The notes beneath the pieces were generated by a model. That model was not told where the DNA came from, searched no databases, and saw only the letters and a program-made list of their open reading frames with translations. From Kineosporia succinea (lineage in GTDB: Bacteria; Actinomycetota; Actinomycetes; Actinomycetales; Kineosporiaceae), in assembly GCF_030811555.1 (NCBI RefSeq), contig NZ_JAUSQZ010000001.1, positions 7,623,241 through 7,687,240 of the forward strand: DNA of 64,000 nucleotides, read 5' to 3'. A program made the position numbers and the translations under genes. Within the stretch, counting starts at the first letter, position 1; the number at the start of each line of letters is the position of its first letter. Below, piece after piece: positions 31,201-38,000 of this stretch.

Positions 31201-32324
31201 GCAGTGAATTCCGACACCTGGTGTAGGTCGAGGGGGCCGGCGACCTCTCCCCGCAGGGATATCCACATGTCCTGCTCACCCCGGTAGGCCAGTCCGGCCG
31301 GGTCCGTGCCGACCGCGACGAGCACGGCCGATCCGGGCCCGACCAGCTGCCCCCGGACGAACGACGCATTCCAGCTGTCCGCGCTCGAACCGATCACCGA
31401 GTCATCCGCGGAGCGCCAGTCCCGGGTCACCCGGAAGAGCGCTTCGTCCCCGTGCCACAGCCTTTTCAGATACGCACTGCCGGAGAGCATTTCGGGGTTC
31501 GCTGAACTCGGCGACGGCCCGTCCGAGACGATCCGGGGAGCGGCGGCTCCCGTCGAAGAGCCACCGGGGAGCCGGAGCGAGAACATGTCCCTCGCCACGG
31601 TGCCCGCGGCCCGCACCACGCCGTCCCCGGACAGGTCGATCGCCGCCGCGTGGCGCAGCACGTCCGGCCGGTCCGGCATCCTCCCCTCGGGAACGATCCC
31701 GGTCAGGTGACCGCGCACACGGACGAACAGGTCCTCGTCGCTGAAGGGCCGGACCGGCCCGGTCTCGGACGAGGACGGTGACTCCGGGGACGACCGCAGA
31801 AGACCCAGCGCCTCCTGGACCGTCCCGGCTCCCGTCCCGGGGCGTTCCACCGACAGCCGCGGAGGCTGGACCGAGACCGCCGGTATGGCAGACACCGTTG
31901 CCCGGCCCGCCGTATCCAGCTCAGCTCGGGCCGAGGTGACGTTCTGGACCTCGGCTGCGAGCTGAGGAGAACGCTCGGCCAGTCCCGGGGCCCGGCGCAG
32001 CGCGCCGTCCGCCTCAGCCTGGGTCGTCAGCAGCTTGACGTGATATGAGCTGACCGCACTGGACACGACCTCGAGCGCCGCATCCAGCAGACCGAGGAGA
32101 TGGCCGGTCCGGGAATGGATCTCGGCGAGCGGTACGTGTCCCGTCCCGTCGATGCAGGCGTCGTCACCGATTCTCGCCGCGCTGCTGTCGACCCCGGTCC
32201 TCGCATCGGCGATCGACTGGCGGACCGTCTCCAGACGGGTGACGACCTGCTGCACGGCCCCCGGGTCGCCCGGCGCCGGATCGCAGGACAGACCGAGCGG
32301 GGACCAGTCACTGGGACGCGGCAT
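16173..32324 (-). CDS. Giant T7SS-type secreted protein, ~5,893 aa with its downstream frame; two metzincin-like modules
   Basis: The frame codes 5,383 residues, but the last ~48 (after nt 16317) are out-of-frame Arg/Ser-rich sequence. With the frame at 14644-16316 the product is 5,893 residues. Residues 1-110 are the T7SS-type helical hairpin (MPRPSDWSPLGL, DPAPGDP, Tyr94, TQAEAD). Two ~260-residue tandem modules follow (~170-420 and ~430-680), each with GLAYRG..D.WI. Residues ~1,780-1,960 and ~2,925-3,115 are zinc-protease-like domains: HEVAHRMGLADRY (His1875, Glu1876, His1879, Asp1885) and HELSHALGLGDHY (His3029, Glu3030, His3033, Asp3039), each followed by ALM or SLM as a possible Met-turn. 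The remaining ~2,300 residues are beta-rich modules like those of the 2,180-aa protein. ATG 32324 has no ribosome site; the predicted promoter ends 7 nt upstream, so it may be leaderless. Likely a secreted effector or surface protein. Confidence 0.8.
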   Translation of the reverse strand: MPRPSDWSPLGLSCDPAPGDPGAVQQVVTRLETVRQSIADARTGVDSSAARIGDDACIDGTGHVPLAEIHSRTGHLLGLLDAALEVVSSAVSSYHVKLLTTQAEADGALRRAPGLAERSPQLAAEVQNVTSARAELDTAGRATVSAIPAVSVQPPRLSVERPGTGAGTVQEALGLLRSSPESPSSSETGPVRPFSDEDLFVRVRGHLTGIVPEGRMPDRPDVLRHAAAIDLSGDGVVRAAGTVARDMFSLRLPGGSSTGAAAPRIVSDGPSPSSANPEMLSGSAYLKRLWHGDEALFRVTRDWRSADDSVIGSSADSWNASFVRGQLVGPGSAVLVAVGTDPAGLAYRGEQDMWISLRGEVAGPLDLHQVSEFTARERVSVLSLQARDAASPLTSVVTKAVLEEVISSGTPRAPQAGTPFAGPDSDVEMDEAGAQGVQDVLGLLSQTPEGRYSDQQLHLQVQGYLRGVGLPEKEMPTQDDVVEARDAAGITGDRVVEAAAVVARNLFGLRMEGGASRGTDALTGVAESAPQASGEAGTTSAPTATPAGLVYLTSLWEGDSAPFRVSQDWRPAGTPVTGASSENWIQSFLRSQRSEPGTIALVVAGPDPIGLAYRGAHDVWIPLPWESSGLTELRHAPDISAQEAVSVLVLQPRASVVPAVSGVVNAVRQLADRSVAAVPGVRLLLGKSLPEPPEFEFALKGRQEYLLWDALQANLSQAGPGSSAVVRHGGAAVGAAVRLGSRIFWETLAPTDGALMSEPLHRAAGRGVLPRDGEVLVALLRADGTATPWWQRGEVRWAERHVSEPVDAFYTTVLRGHVHDALETTLRQELGLSKPSASSPGTNVVDIDKDLDSTLVNPGDTVLVSMNGELLGIAHQAGPERLWLSAPAAAGYGPPDHLWEKGLGAGTDYRAEPVVGRPGLRGLRGTLAQVARRTLSALFADAPALIEVLYGEKVDSLPAPLDLAPGATLSQGLARTLRWHGPGATVQLRRGDVHLGTAHHHAGDLLWLSSDEGSPVELLQNLGAEREARFSGNDVSVSVTTPLGKPGAWLTDDPFSALGPSWKVLRHGVSDPSGGPLRYVLGLPGHLDPAVLPPLAAGRSTLLVADGNTTSEVVLKDVLRGFFRNVAGTGQKTWTIYREGLSEGFVRELVALFDLDIIHLRSITTGPPNTQVRHWTRTRPYRYVSENGGEAWMVDDLGEQPHIPVPDDFGRLTADLDEAPWPMLGDRVTVGKIEGQDWAGYRGAGWFFVAPLHLEASGWAAPPVENDRVTVVIHDEGSTRGHVEIVTRTVLADHQGKRVRLVLPEVSDEFAAELAADFDIDLVFSRGRLKTFRDSTPGKGRYRVLISVETGETDDVQQGWLRAYPSRFSVADPLPHPWTARTRPVLVGSTYQTFFPSILWDEQLGRTKAPRPYAVPGQPGPVKFILRTRSGVVISDDRQVGAAAAGVLADPARITVSVAQIGPDITAETVLDSWRALAPAGVPVLLHDKRFDRRDDRKPVWTAREMRAGLDNQTKVPQPTTGALWRDEYDRALADPARGEIVRLDDLSFWAQRVLDPHRIQVASQAAVQQYLNAPGQHELTSALRQSLVLIYAEALHHSGLLGPRKVPDQELADRVQAELEHLRTTGTGPQRLDPLKWLLEERNYRGVESRDGTVLQAYLDRKTVPAGPRRREILVDNLSQIADVLAALPGITGRPPAGEGPDRESKLVEYVTTRMPATLRPVDDQALLHLGERAEPLEPEILIGELMNRALSERWSRLDVMRPDSLQVRVIDDLPGVRLVEARPWVHLVPRAGVAQADVQKLAVRMAVGIRDSWNGTDGFRAHGRTVFVRVRPEITYGQLVSGSAAAFIAVHPGSGRATSDHVYVTTSAQTLSHEVAHRMGLADRYPFTPGDAVQPLRLRRILLKPGLTFPPKEARFLRPTTLDHESALMHGGHEVTERDLRILYERVMARHSHDTEADVRSVPGASAPAPGEAAMLRPTGHPGIDTLKYHHLAILAAVRNYLQHQGLGRLLPALDWADPDGVGGLPRLHPLVIQTDPKRISPSGPGPVSATVKLKAEEPYPGDYLVIVGFEPRPESRRTPVRVKVVPDFAAGTLTRRLLTLTGPERTESRRWWWSNLVGPATYQISGLRGRIPGAASIMAAQVMNAHLPVGPGPEWRDTSQLESARRDLSAVLAMALVESLSRLSATPITTDPDAMPRILREVEGLAATLADEVLRPTNGGPLPDGTLPAATDSDVVMTDHGAPVTTGSRVPDGTVWNEHRIDGAVVLSRPGASPTITPQMLPQEPGRLALSLDGFPAIDSRLHQALAAYLQENRAGIRALRILAPLPDKVARNLSARTGVDLIYTTSGLDRTTGTLLPVPGAPVMSWVRIRSDAMRDGSQAWLVDDLGPVFAPVPSGPDLQAAPVGAVAGQPTSVIHLGPRDSGWALHRGENAGAVTRRGEVPALLPPGEEDGFDLWVPGDGVSPDTQALVWSAFEQISPARRASVRLILANTPDHFADELVKAYGTNLVYSRDALRVDGIDGFRALIEPAPTGPVDGWLQARPAADGAVQRRASGYTIYPWTPWEQHLLDGTRPGIAQFVAIPDSYGKLVRDGQEEPRRTEGAAMNPHVLRTSAGLMGSERGILTERSVRVVRQMHPERATVSAAQLGDGALADQFLDVWRSLLPGARSVRLHDEPRALHLPDPHTSSGTFSRRALPVGPSEWDPAWDVLLTATPGAAAIRVSGEAPMRIDRYRGAMPSLGALGAALGSVRELTQVMRHALLRLSEGFELEQGRIPHPSGLSRTDEEQRAHLNDLLGREHRQGRPDALAVMHEKLEKNPPNKPDLEKFRANLEATGEFVEHEQESLLEFARELRSMTGEASGSLDELTGLRAVELRAAIRDQLTQRENEIPDLLTQVLGRLMTRLSLRSVNLDEYRFSARVIDIGEHVRAVVVQPVILLEAAPGVTPVQLAKVAARARRAMTDAWRTSRGVVEGAHTVFVRADPQVLVAPDQHRPADRTITVYPGRRRADALSIHLGDNAFVLAHELSHALGLGDHYGHDPAVVDPLRSPGRRIRPAAFKNPDNPHVPESWKKEPRVTHAASTALDLGRSLMRGDGSTPSPRDVREVYRRVRAGDTATPRSGERPWQPADGPQDLRETLPVRSFYVPSSAPAPTVTDVRVRWVGDEATPSSAVVAQPVVDPATATPSQIRQELRNVIHTDPELREALTAVIRGGVRSHVDDPMPPTFFTETRAFGDGAVVNVDAVLEHTTAPAGATTDWVNWVVAGADLGPTEAARLRNRIRRTLSDQDPAAWKKMIQSGVSLQQGTVTVKLRFEPTTIVHDPKEPLEEFLIRYVSAYGDLTVARGEAKKYRTGASLLIDPLIFMMTAGPLGHIMPMLRISAGSGGSRHHGSTTEIQSGNRPLVNDRAEFWVALRVDAEVTRDGEAVTMPEPRPLHLPGMDVEFAKAFSTTPAMRAANVREALATPGQWRERMDSFRVSDQARADLAAVFSAVPRLWAELGRLYQASPADWEPLRMAFVGQAKAWNHFRAAAAAPSPEVWAAFAPVVRVTPEFWELFVNAIAAWKLPEGGWPTVAQVLSGTTELWDAFTQMPVTSLTAATLSSPHPVVPVVEPDVLHGLKPTINAVNLQAVLDRISELLVERFGGRTEAHDELMDEIRQEFLGEGRAKDRTQWWGSGAYVSPRMANAELNFDGYLRMGAKAVSVQYITTTPDNVPIRDDMADTYTTKSGEDVRRDAGVGIGVDFSFDVDHHRFLFSPSLSIPVLESHTVDHRTVGLQGQAKIATMRFDKLVRYRAVYRFTGEIVSSHGDIPFDVTTALEMGMGEKDADRFEHMALGGEHTGRRPAASRVPEPASNDFVHDREGNQKLPEPVLAKTRFGKASPLIGQPVRTVRDLVRLSRLRHPVPTPAAAPPAALQSPRTRVLNLFRPLRRKLAGGQAVTIRITASDGLDLKDLRGHSPQTSYRWRKLRAASDQRSEAEQLRRPSTVFVNPPAGDRAYDLSFELDREGNLIGGPGRALPVTSPFGPGKLPARTPLGLHRIPVASPLGFGRVQTVGDLRELALRRPETVFEVELPARFDEGIGADWNRLRRLRPQNLRVVDETTRTRQDLSARQIADLTPIVDRYVVAPDGQIDGAREMRVTTRRIAREDGTFTEVGRRAPVGFQVNPSLTRTPVPAPLDQTLQELTRVAAGLESRLTSLRNQIARDGQLQVHYSSAFTEMLRTDSDLARRWSAVDEVLRGSPVVQVLEPHGQPRTNPLLEPRHRIVLDFRAPLMEDESGHVTVSTPQQRWSGKFHPEYREPAIAAAGRGIGPGVLTHAVGMARVFRDFREKFEHLRRVTDQDEKLSMRELNQIDRTLAVRYGLPAILPQGKTLFTGSGIHHSFVIGGVTYEFMMSWEPRGLTGPPVIEANVALDLQEKGTVSVDTGRGQEKSIGVDIGLHVRAHALGVLYFDFAFPELSAHYGQGRSNTEAHASKEYRRMRTSGAVHRFEKRMRVTETYLARDTRSRAILAGGTQQFEATSVTTVSEHMLPAQPLTIDEVLRTGQSTVLTGDLNSGTGPLLLDASGAELTRNDIPARQISGVMMLFAGTDVIVEQIAELVRTGSAPDTGLIRSMLSRMTGVPVRDRRPPAPGPELTAFSDAGALMGAPEQAQRSGTPFFLEALSRRALGRGLLIHLPGAADGYDHAVSVRFGIYNLTHVEATNRVQLEQYTEGDLRSKFAGEWSLSGHIGASAGVVIRPPAPKQQGSAANRRGGPQVSGGAGVGGEKARGGEVAGLDGALVLFLESWSGAGDYPTQHYVGEFVASLQHQRWRTPVFRRFIAEKSEEIHVRTGNGFEMWAPHVAALRLGLPGTDGFAPLPVPEPDVRLINERSLGVKYPIEAYTADAVLPEILSMFERLGRADGVWDTTAAWFKSLVVDRNPLRDGRDQVGTDVMRGLEAYYDEESLRANHHALRSTGLTYTIATPTTTGGVTYTTVVVRAVEDDTPPVHEGARPDLKITIGGQMFSQKGHSEHASTVRHLSGHVQGRVGGFDEHGTRVPVQLSYSRTSGRLEGEGENETRRQISRATPADTSEEFSKSVTFEIGIYRTSEAPKVLQSVADAVGEVSKRLPDVRIEAPEVLSRIGDFSAAHTPELVLEWVRGMRDWWARFRDSSTKLLPGQARGEYRFLAASHATTTAARPPSTVVGRFTPRVFRTGENPFPAAADVVPRQLGEALGEVIQATSALRSEQVGLWEQVAANRPGLMHREPDRERPVFGREHAPGGTDHATASTRFSERNLTSGISSLLGAAKAEFYRDGQKVTSRTEYQVVHSDGTRSTVEFIPTRLRWLTRGPTGVRSTFPSTRSSRSRCRRSSRAAVTTAASLSGATPGSRSWGPTTRP
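16317..16323 (-). other. Frameshift site, slippery-type heptamer G GGC CCT
   Basis: In the upstream frame the mRNA reads ACC CGG GGC CCT ACG GGA; shifting back one base at CCT gives TAC GGG AGT GCG (Tyr-Gly-Ser-Ala), after which the other frame continues with normal protein sequence to the shared C-terminus. The gene length plus one base is exactly divisible by three. The run GGGGCCC could hide a missing base in the assembly or a real mutation, but GGGCCCT also fits the X XXY YYZ pattern of programmed -1 sites. Confidence 0.75.
22975..23555 (-). other. Metzincin-like domain B of the 5,893-aa protein
   Basis: Contains AHTVFVRADP, then HELSHALGLGDHY (nt 23202-23240) with both zinc His, the catalytic Glu and an Asp as third ligand, followed by GRSLMRGDG as a possible Met-turn. 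HExxHxxGxxD with Asp as third ligand is the arrangement of snapalysin-like (M7) zinc proteases. All key residues are present. Confidence 0.65.
26460..26995 (-). other. Metzincin-like domain A of the 5,893-aa protein
   Basis: Preceded by the module WNGTDGFRAHGRTVFVRVRP, then HEVAHRMGLADRY (nt 26664-26702) with all zinc ligands and the catalytic Glu, followed by ESALMHGG. It is 1,154 residues upstream of domain B and homologous to the three copies in the 9,287-aa protein. Confidence 0.65.
30370..31820 (-). repeat. Tandem ~260-residue modules near the N-terminus of the 5,893-aa protein
   Basis: Two adjacent protein-level copies share, in order, (V)QxxLGLL, a VRGHL/VQGYL segment, VVxAAxxVARxxFxLR, YLxxLWxGD.xFRVxxDWR, and GLAYRGxxDxWI. 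They are diverged at DNA level, so the duplication is old. Distant versions of the final GLA/GxAxN...WL element recur through both giant T7SS proteins. Confidence 0.7.
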
Positions 32325-32331
32325 GACCAGC

Positions 32332-32364
32332 AGGGTCGGACACGGACGTTGACGTCGGGTTGAC
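32332..32364 (-). promoter_or_regulatory. SARP-type operator/promoter of the 5,893-aa gene; leaderless start predicted
   Basis: Minus strand: GTCAA, 6 bp, GTCAA (11 bp apart), 11 bp, GACCCT. It matches the operator of the 2,180-aa gene in 18 of 20 bases around the repeats. The -10 ends 7 nt before ATG 32324, so transcription should start at or next to the A of the start codon. The whole site fits in the 90-bp gap after the ATPase gene, giving the second giant its own promoter. Confidence 0.65.
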
Positions 32365-32414
32365 AGGGCTGCGGCAGAGTGGTCGTGATCTCCGGTTCCG
32401 GGGTGGGCAGCCGG

Positions 32415-35018
32415 TCAGATGCTGTGCGGCGGGATGTCCGCGGGCTCGACGAGCTGCAGCACGTCGGTCCCGGTCTGGTCCGGGTCCAGGTCGGCCAGTC
32501 GCGCGGCCTGCCGCTCGGTGAGGGTCTGGAACAGTTGCCGGGCGAGGCGGCCGTTGCCGAAACCGGCGTTGCGGGGCAGTGAACCGAAGTAGGTCACCAG
32601 CGCGTCCCGGGTGGACGCGGCGAGCCGGTACTCGTGATGGGCCGCCTGAAGTTCGACGATCCGGGTGAGTTCCTCGGAACTGTAGTCCACGAACTCCAGC
32701 GTCCGCGAGAACCGGGACCCCAGGCCCGGATTGGAGGCGAGGAACCGGGCCATCTCGCTGGAGTACCCGGCCACGATCACCACGATCTCGTCGCGGTGGT
32801 CCTCCATCAGCTTCATCAGCGTGACGATGGCCTCGTGCCCGAAGTCGTTCGGTTGCCCGGGCGGCGCCAGCGAGTAGGCCTCGTCCAGGAACAGCACGCC
32901 GCCCAGGGCCTTCCGGAAGATCGCCTCGGTCTTGGGCGCGGTGTGCCCGACGTACGACCCGACCAGGGCACCCCGGTCGGCCTCCACGAGATGCCCCTTC
33001 TCCAGCACCCCGAGGCGGGCCAGCAGGCCACCGTAGAGCCGGGCCACGGTGGTCTTGCCGGTTCCCGGGTTACCGGCGAAGACCAGGTGCCGGTTGAGCG
33101 GCGGCGCCGCCAGACCGGCCTCCTGCCGGCGCCGGACCATCTGCATGAGCTTGACCAGGGCGCTGACGTCGGCCTTCACCTGTTCCAGGCCGATCAGGCC
33201 GGAGAGCTGCCCCCGTAGTTCGTCCAGCGACGGGGTGCTCTCGTCGTCCTCCGGAACACTCTCACTGCTCACCGGTTCCGGCCCGGACGGCCGCTCCACG
33301 CTCCGGACGCGCAGGTCCGAGAACCGCGGACGGGCGTTCTCGTCCTGGCTCAGGTCCACCTCGGTGTCGTGAATGTGACCGGCCCGGAACACCGGGTCCG
33401 CCTCGGCCCCGACGTGCACGGCGGGGAAGCCGCAGGCCGAAAGGTCACAGTCCTCGAAAGTGCCTCCGGCTCCGTCACTCACGAAGATGCCGTTCTTCGC
33501 GATGTCCCACACCCGCAGCCCGGTCACGACCGGGCGGGCCCCTCTGCCGACCACCAGACCCGAGCCGCCCGCCCCTTCGATCCGGCACTCCTCCAGCGTG
33601 GCCCGGCAGTCCTGCTCCAGCACGATCCCGGCCGTGCCGGCCCGGCGCACCCGCACGTCCCGGACCGTCGCCACGGCTCCCGGCCCGACCTGGAGCGCCG
33701 AACGCCCGCTCTCGACCACGGTGGACGCCTCGAGTGTCACCTTCTCGCGCGAAGCCAGGGCGGCGCCCACCCCGCACCGATCGATGTCGAGGCCGGACGC
33801 CTCCAGGACCACGTCGTCCTCCACCCGGATCCCGCTCAGTCCTGCCTCCCGGACCCGGCTGTCCCGAACCCGGGCCGTCGCGCGTCCGGCCAGATGCATT
33901 CCGTGCTCAGGGGTCCGGGCGATCCGCACGCCGTCGGCCTCGACCCGGGCACCGTCGCCCACGTAGACGGCGCTGAACCTGCTGTCGTCCACCCTCACGT
34001 CCTCCAGCCGGGTGTGAGAGGTGTCGGACAGGTACACGCCGTTCCCCGTGACCTCGCGGACCGTGGAGCCCGTCACGGTGAGCTGAGCCGAATCACGAAC
34101 CACCACACCGGTATCGGTGATCTTCTCCACGATGCAGGAGGTGAGCGTCAGCGAGCTGCCGCGCAGGACGACCAGTCCCGACCGGCCGGCTCCGGAGATC
34201 CGGCACCGCTCCAGGCGCACCGTCCCGTCGACGACGAGAACCCCTTCCCCCGAGGCCTTCTCGACAACCGAATCGGTGACGACGACTCCCTCGCCCCGGG
34301 CGTCCGTCGCCAGCACCCGCAGTCCCTCGCCACCGCACCGCTCGATCCGTGTTCCCGACACCACCAGGGACGAGGTTCCCTCGACCAGCACGCCGCTGCG
34401 CCCGGTCACGGAGATCTCGCTGTCGCGGACCTCGGCGGCGCCGCCGCCCCGCAACCGCAGGCCGGAGCCCGCGGTGGCGCGGATCTGCGTGCCCTGAAGA
34501 GTCAGCCGCGCCGCGTCACCGACCACCACGCCGGTCCCCTCCACCCCGGCGATCACACAGTCCTCGAACGTTCCCGCGCTCCGCCCACCCAGATACACCC
34601 CGACGACCGGCGCGTCCGTGATACGGCACGCGAGCAGGCGCAGGGTCGCCGTTCCCTCGACCTCGAGACGCCCGGCCTGCACCTCACACCGCTCCAGCTC
34701 GACCGCACCGGACGAGATCCGCAGGGCCGCAACCGCTTCCCCCGGCCCTTCGAAGACCAGCCCGCGCACCGTCGCCCGGGCCCGCACCTCACTCCCCGCA
34801 CGGGCCACGACGCGAACCGTGCCCGGGCCCTTCGCCGCGGTCACGGTCACCGCCCGCTCGATCACCAGGTCCTCGGCGTAGACGCCGGGGGCGACCGACA
34901 CGGTCTCCCCCGGCGCCGCGGCCCGCAGCGCCGCACCGATCGTGCTGAACGCCTTGCGCTCGCCCGGTGCGACCCGCACGGTGCGCACCGACGCCGGGCT
35001 GTTCGTCACGCCGCTCAT
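32415..35018 (-). CDS. Right-handed beta-helix/EccA-like AAA+ ATPase fusion
   Basis: 867 residues from ATG 35018, which overlaps the stop of the 9,287-aa gene as ATGA; an in-frame start 16 codons upstream would lie inside that gene. Residues ~20-560 are a right-handed parallel beta-helix: many ~22-residue rungs of the type LxxCxIxxxxxxGVxVxxxxxxxLxxxxI. Residues ~585-867 are a CbxX/CfqX-type AAA+ ATPase with Walker A GNPGTGKTT (Lys655), Walker B VLFLDEAYS (Asp712, Glu713), a SRFSRTLEF Arg-finger region and GNGRLARQLF near the end. This AAA type includes EccA, the cytosolic ATPase of mycobacterial ESX systems that handles secreted substrates. Tight coupling to a T7SS-type giant gene suggests it recognises or unfolds the giants for export; the beta-helix may be the substrate-binding part (inference). 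No signal peptide. Confidence 0.88.
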   Translation of the reverse strand: MSGVTNSPASVRTVRVAPGERKAFSTIGAALRAAAPGETVSVAPGVYAEDLVIERAVTVTAAKGPGTVRVVARAGSEVRARATVRGLVFEGPGEAVAALRISSGAVELERCEVQAGRLEVEGTATLRLLACRITDAPVVGVYLGGRSAGTFEDCVIAGVEGTGVVVGDAARLTLQGTQIRATAGSGLRLRGGGAAEVRDSEISVTGRSGVLVEGTSSLVVSGTRIERCGGEGLRVLATDARGEGVVVTDSVVEKASGEGVLVVDGTVRLERCRISGAGRSGLVVLRGSSLTLTSCIVEKITDTGVVVRDSAQLTVTGSTVREVTGNGVYLSDTSHTRLEDVRVDDSRFSAVYVGDGARVEADGVRIARTPEHGMHLAGRATARVRDSRVREAGLSGIRVEDDVVLEASGLDIDRCGVGAALASREKVTLEASTVVESGRSALQVGPGAVATVRDVRVRRAGTAGIVLEQDCRATLEECRIEGAGGSGLVVGRGARPVVTGLRVWDIAKNGIFVSDGAGGTFEDCDLSACGFPAVHVGAEADPVFRAGHIHDTEVDLSQDENARPRFSDLRVRSVERPSGPEPVSSESVPEDDESTPSLDELRGQLSGLIGLEQVKADVSALVKLMQMVRRRQEAGLAAPPLNRHLVFAGNPGTGKTTVARLYGGLLARLGVLEKGHLVEADRGALVGSYVGHTAPKTEAIFRKALGGVLFLDEAYSLAPPGQPNDFGHEAIVTLMKLMEDHRDEIVVIVAGYSSEMARFLASNPGLGSRFSRTLEFVDYSSEELTRIVELQAAHHEYRLAASTRDALVTYFGSLPRNAGFGNGRLARQLFQTLTERQAARLADLDPDQTGTDVLQLVEPADIPPHSI

Positions 35019-38000
35019 ACGCACGACACCATCGCGATCTGGAGCACGCGAAGCGGCTCCGCCCACTGCGGGCGCCGCGCCGACAGGGCCGACAGGTGAT
35101 CCAGCCAGCCCAGCTTGACCGGATCGGGAGCGCCGGCACAGACGGCGGAAACCTCGGCGAGAGAACGATTCCCTTCACCGGCGAGGATCATCAGGACCGC
35201 CCGGGTCATCGTGGCTTCGAAGGTCGTCAGTTCCCGGATCGCGTCGTCGGCCTCCAGGGCCCCGAGCATCTCGTCCAGGCCCTCCGGCCGGGCAGCCACC
35301 GTCTCGCCGAGGTGGACGAGCCGGTCGAGCTGCCCACCGGCCGCCCCCTCGACCCCGAACACCTTGTGCAGCAGCTCGTCGGCGAGTTCGCCCACCTCCT
35401 GCACCGTTTCGGCGGAGGGAGAGCCGGAACTCTCCCCGGCCCGTGGCAGCAACAGCCCGGTCAGGACGCTCGGGAGTTCCTGGGTGATCTGGCGGGCGGC
35501 GGGCCCGTCGGGCACCGCCCGCACCCGTTCCCGCACCATCTGCTGGGCGAGTTCGGCCGCCTGACGGTGCGCCGGCGTCGTTCCCGCCTCGGTCGCGTGG
35601 TGGATCTCGTCCCACGCCTGGCGAGCGAGCACCGCCCACCAGCCTGCCCGCATCCGCGCGGTGGTCGCCTCCAGCGCTGCCCGCAGCCGGGGGACGGTCA
35701 GGGCCTCGAAACCCTCGTCCCGCATCTGCGAGAGCAGGCGGACGTCCGTGATCGGAGTGCCACGTCGCGGATCGGCAGTCACCCGCGCGATCAGGTCCAC
35801 GGTGCTGTCCTCCTCGCCGTCCCCGGCCCGGAACCGGATTCGGAACGCCAGAGCCTCCGTCTCCGGATCGTTCGGCGTTCTCAGCAGAACGATCCGTTCG
35901 GCGAACCCTGCGGCCCGTTCCTGGTCGGTCACCGCACTCGGGTGGGTCGAGCGAATCAGCGGGTGCTGACGGGAAAGGCCGGCAACCGTCGGTGGGGCCG
36001 CAGTTCTGGGATCGGGGGCCCCGGACTCGGGCCGGGTGGGCACCGTGTCCTGCTCGCGCAGCAGCTCGCCGTACCCGAGCCGCTGGAAGGCCCCCTGCAG
36101 TTCCTCCACCGTCACCGTGTGTTCCTCGGTGTCGAGCTCCGCCCCGGGAGGGGCCTGGTGGTGCGCGCCTTCACCGGTGGCGTGCCCCATGACCAGGGCA
36201 TGGAGGTACTTCAGGTCCCGCCGGGTCGGCGCCGCCGAGGAGTCCCTCATCAGGGACACCGACAGGTCGATGCCCGACGGCACGAACCTCACCGGATCGA
36301 GCACCTGCGAGGGGTCTTCCCCCTTCTTCACATTCCGGGTACGGCCCTCCGGGACCGGCCATCTGACTCTCCGCCCGCGGCGCAGCACCGCCACCGGGTC
36401 CTTCGGCGCGTACGGGTACCGGTCCGGAAGATTCAGCGCGTGGCTGACCTCGTGGGCCAGGATCCCGCGCTCGGTGTGCACGCTGATGAGCCGGTCGTTC
36501 TCCCGGGTCCGGGGCAGTTGCGCCACGACGACCCTGGCGTCCGGTGGTGGGTTGAAACCGTGGGTGACCCGCACCTTCGAACGGACGAAGACGGTCCATC
36601 CCCCGTCCGCGAAGCCCTCCGTGCGGTTCCACGCCCGGACCATGTCGGCCTGCATCCGGGCTCCGGCCGTGAACAGCTGGTCCGGCCGCACGTCCCAGTC
36701 CTTCGGCCAGAGGTGGATGTGCTGGACGACCTCGATCAGACGGACGGGCGGATTCTCGTTCTCCAGCTCGACGACCCGGGCCCGGAAGCGAGGTCTGTTG
36801 TCCACGCGCACCGTCGCCTGTACGGCGTCTCCCGCCAGGCGGTTCAGGACTGCGGGCAGAGGATCGACCGATGGGTCCAGCGAGTTGCGGGCCAGGATGT
36901 CGAGCCACGAACTCACGTACGCCGCAAGGTCCGCCCTTCCGCCTCCCGTCGGGTAGGCCTGTTCCGGCCGCTCCAGTCCGCTTCCCGAGGAGGCCAGCAC
37001 CTCGGCCACCCGGACCAGACTGCGCTCGAGCAGGAGCTCACGGTCCGGCCCCGGCGGAACCTCGCCTCTCGACAAGAACGCCCGGAACACCCGCGGATCG
37101 AAGTCGACCCCACTCGAAGGTCCCTGGTAGCTGGGTCGTTTCGGGGGCTCCAGGTCACCCACCAGCGTGGCCAGGGGAGACGGGTCCCCCTGAGCCTCCA
37201 TGTGCGCCAGTTCTTTCTGGAGATTCTCCGCCAGGGCAACCCGGTCCTGGACCAGTGACACCGCGTAGAACGGCACCCCCGATCGACGAAGGGCCCGTTC
37301 GTAGAGCGCCACGGCGGCCAGGCTCGTCGAGAAGTCGATCCCGACGAAGCGGGGCACGGCCAGGCGCTCCGCCAGCACGGACAACTCGGGCAGATGCAGG
37401 TCGCGGGCATCCAGATCGCGGCCCCCCAGCTCCCGGAGTTCCTCGATCTCGAGCCATCGACCGTGTGCCTGGTTCCTCAGTGCTTCCTGGTACTCGCGGC
37501 GCCAGGGTGTGCCGCTCTCGGTGATCGGGAGCCGGGACGAGCGATTGAGCGGAACGGCGAACCGATCGGTCAGAGCCGAGCCGGGCCGGGACGAAGGCAG
37601 GTACAGAGGGATGCGCTCGTCGTGCAGGACCACCTGCGTGACACCGGGCACCAGCTCCCGCCAGCGGTTCAGGGCGTTCGTAGCCCCCAGCGGGTCGCTG
37701 ACCTGCCGCACCGAGATCGTCAGGCGGTCGGGATCGACCGGCAGAGCACGCCCTCGCGCGCCGGCCCACCGCTCGTCCGAGACCATCAACCCGGAGCCGC
37801 TGCGCAGCACCGGGAAAGACACGCGCACACCCTCCAGAACCGATCCGTCGCGTCCGAGCAGATCCTGGCCCCACCGCAGCGGCCCGTCGACGAGGCGAGC
37901 GGCAAGTGTCGGCTCCCACCCGGGTACCGGGAAGCTGAGCCCGGTCAGCGCCTCGTGCCGGATCTGCTCACCGGACGGGAAAGCCCGCCGCCAGCCGCGC

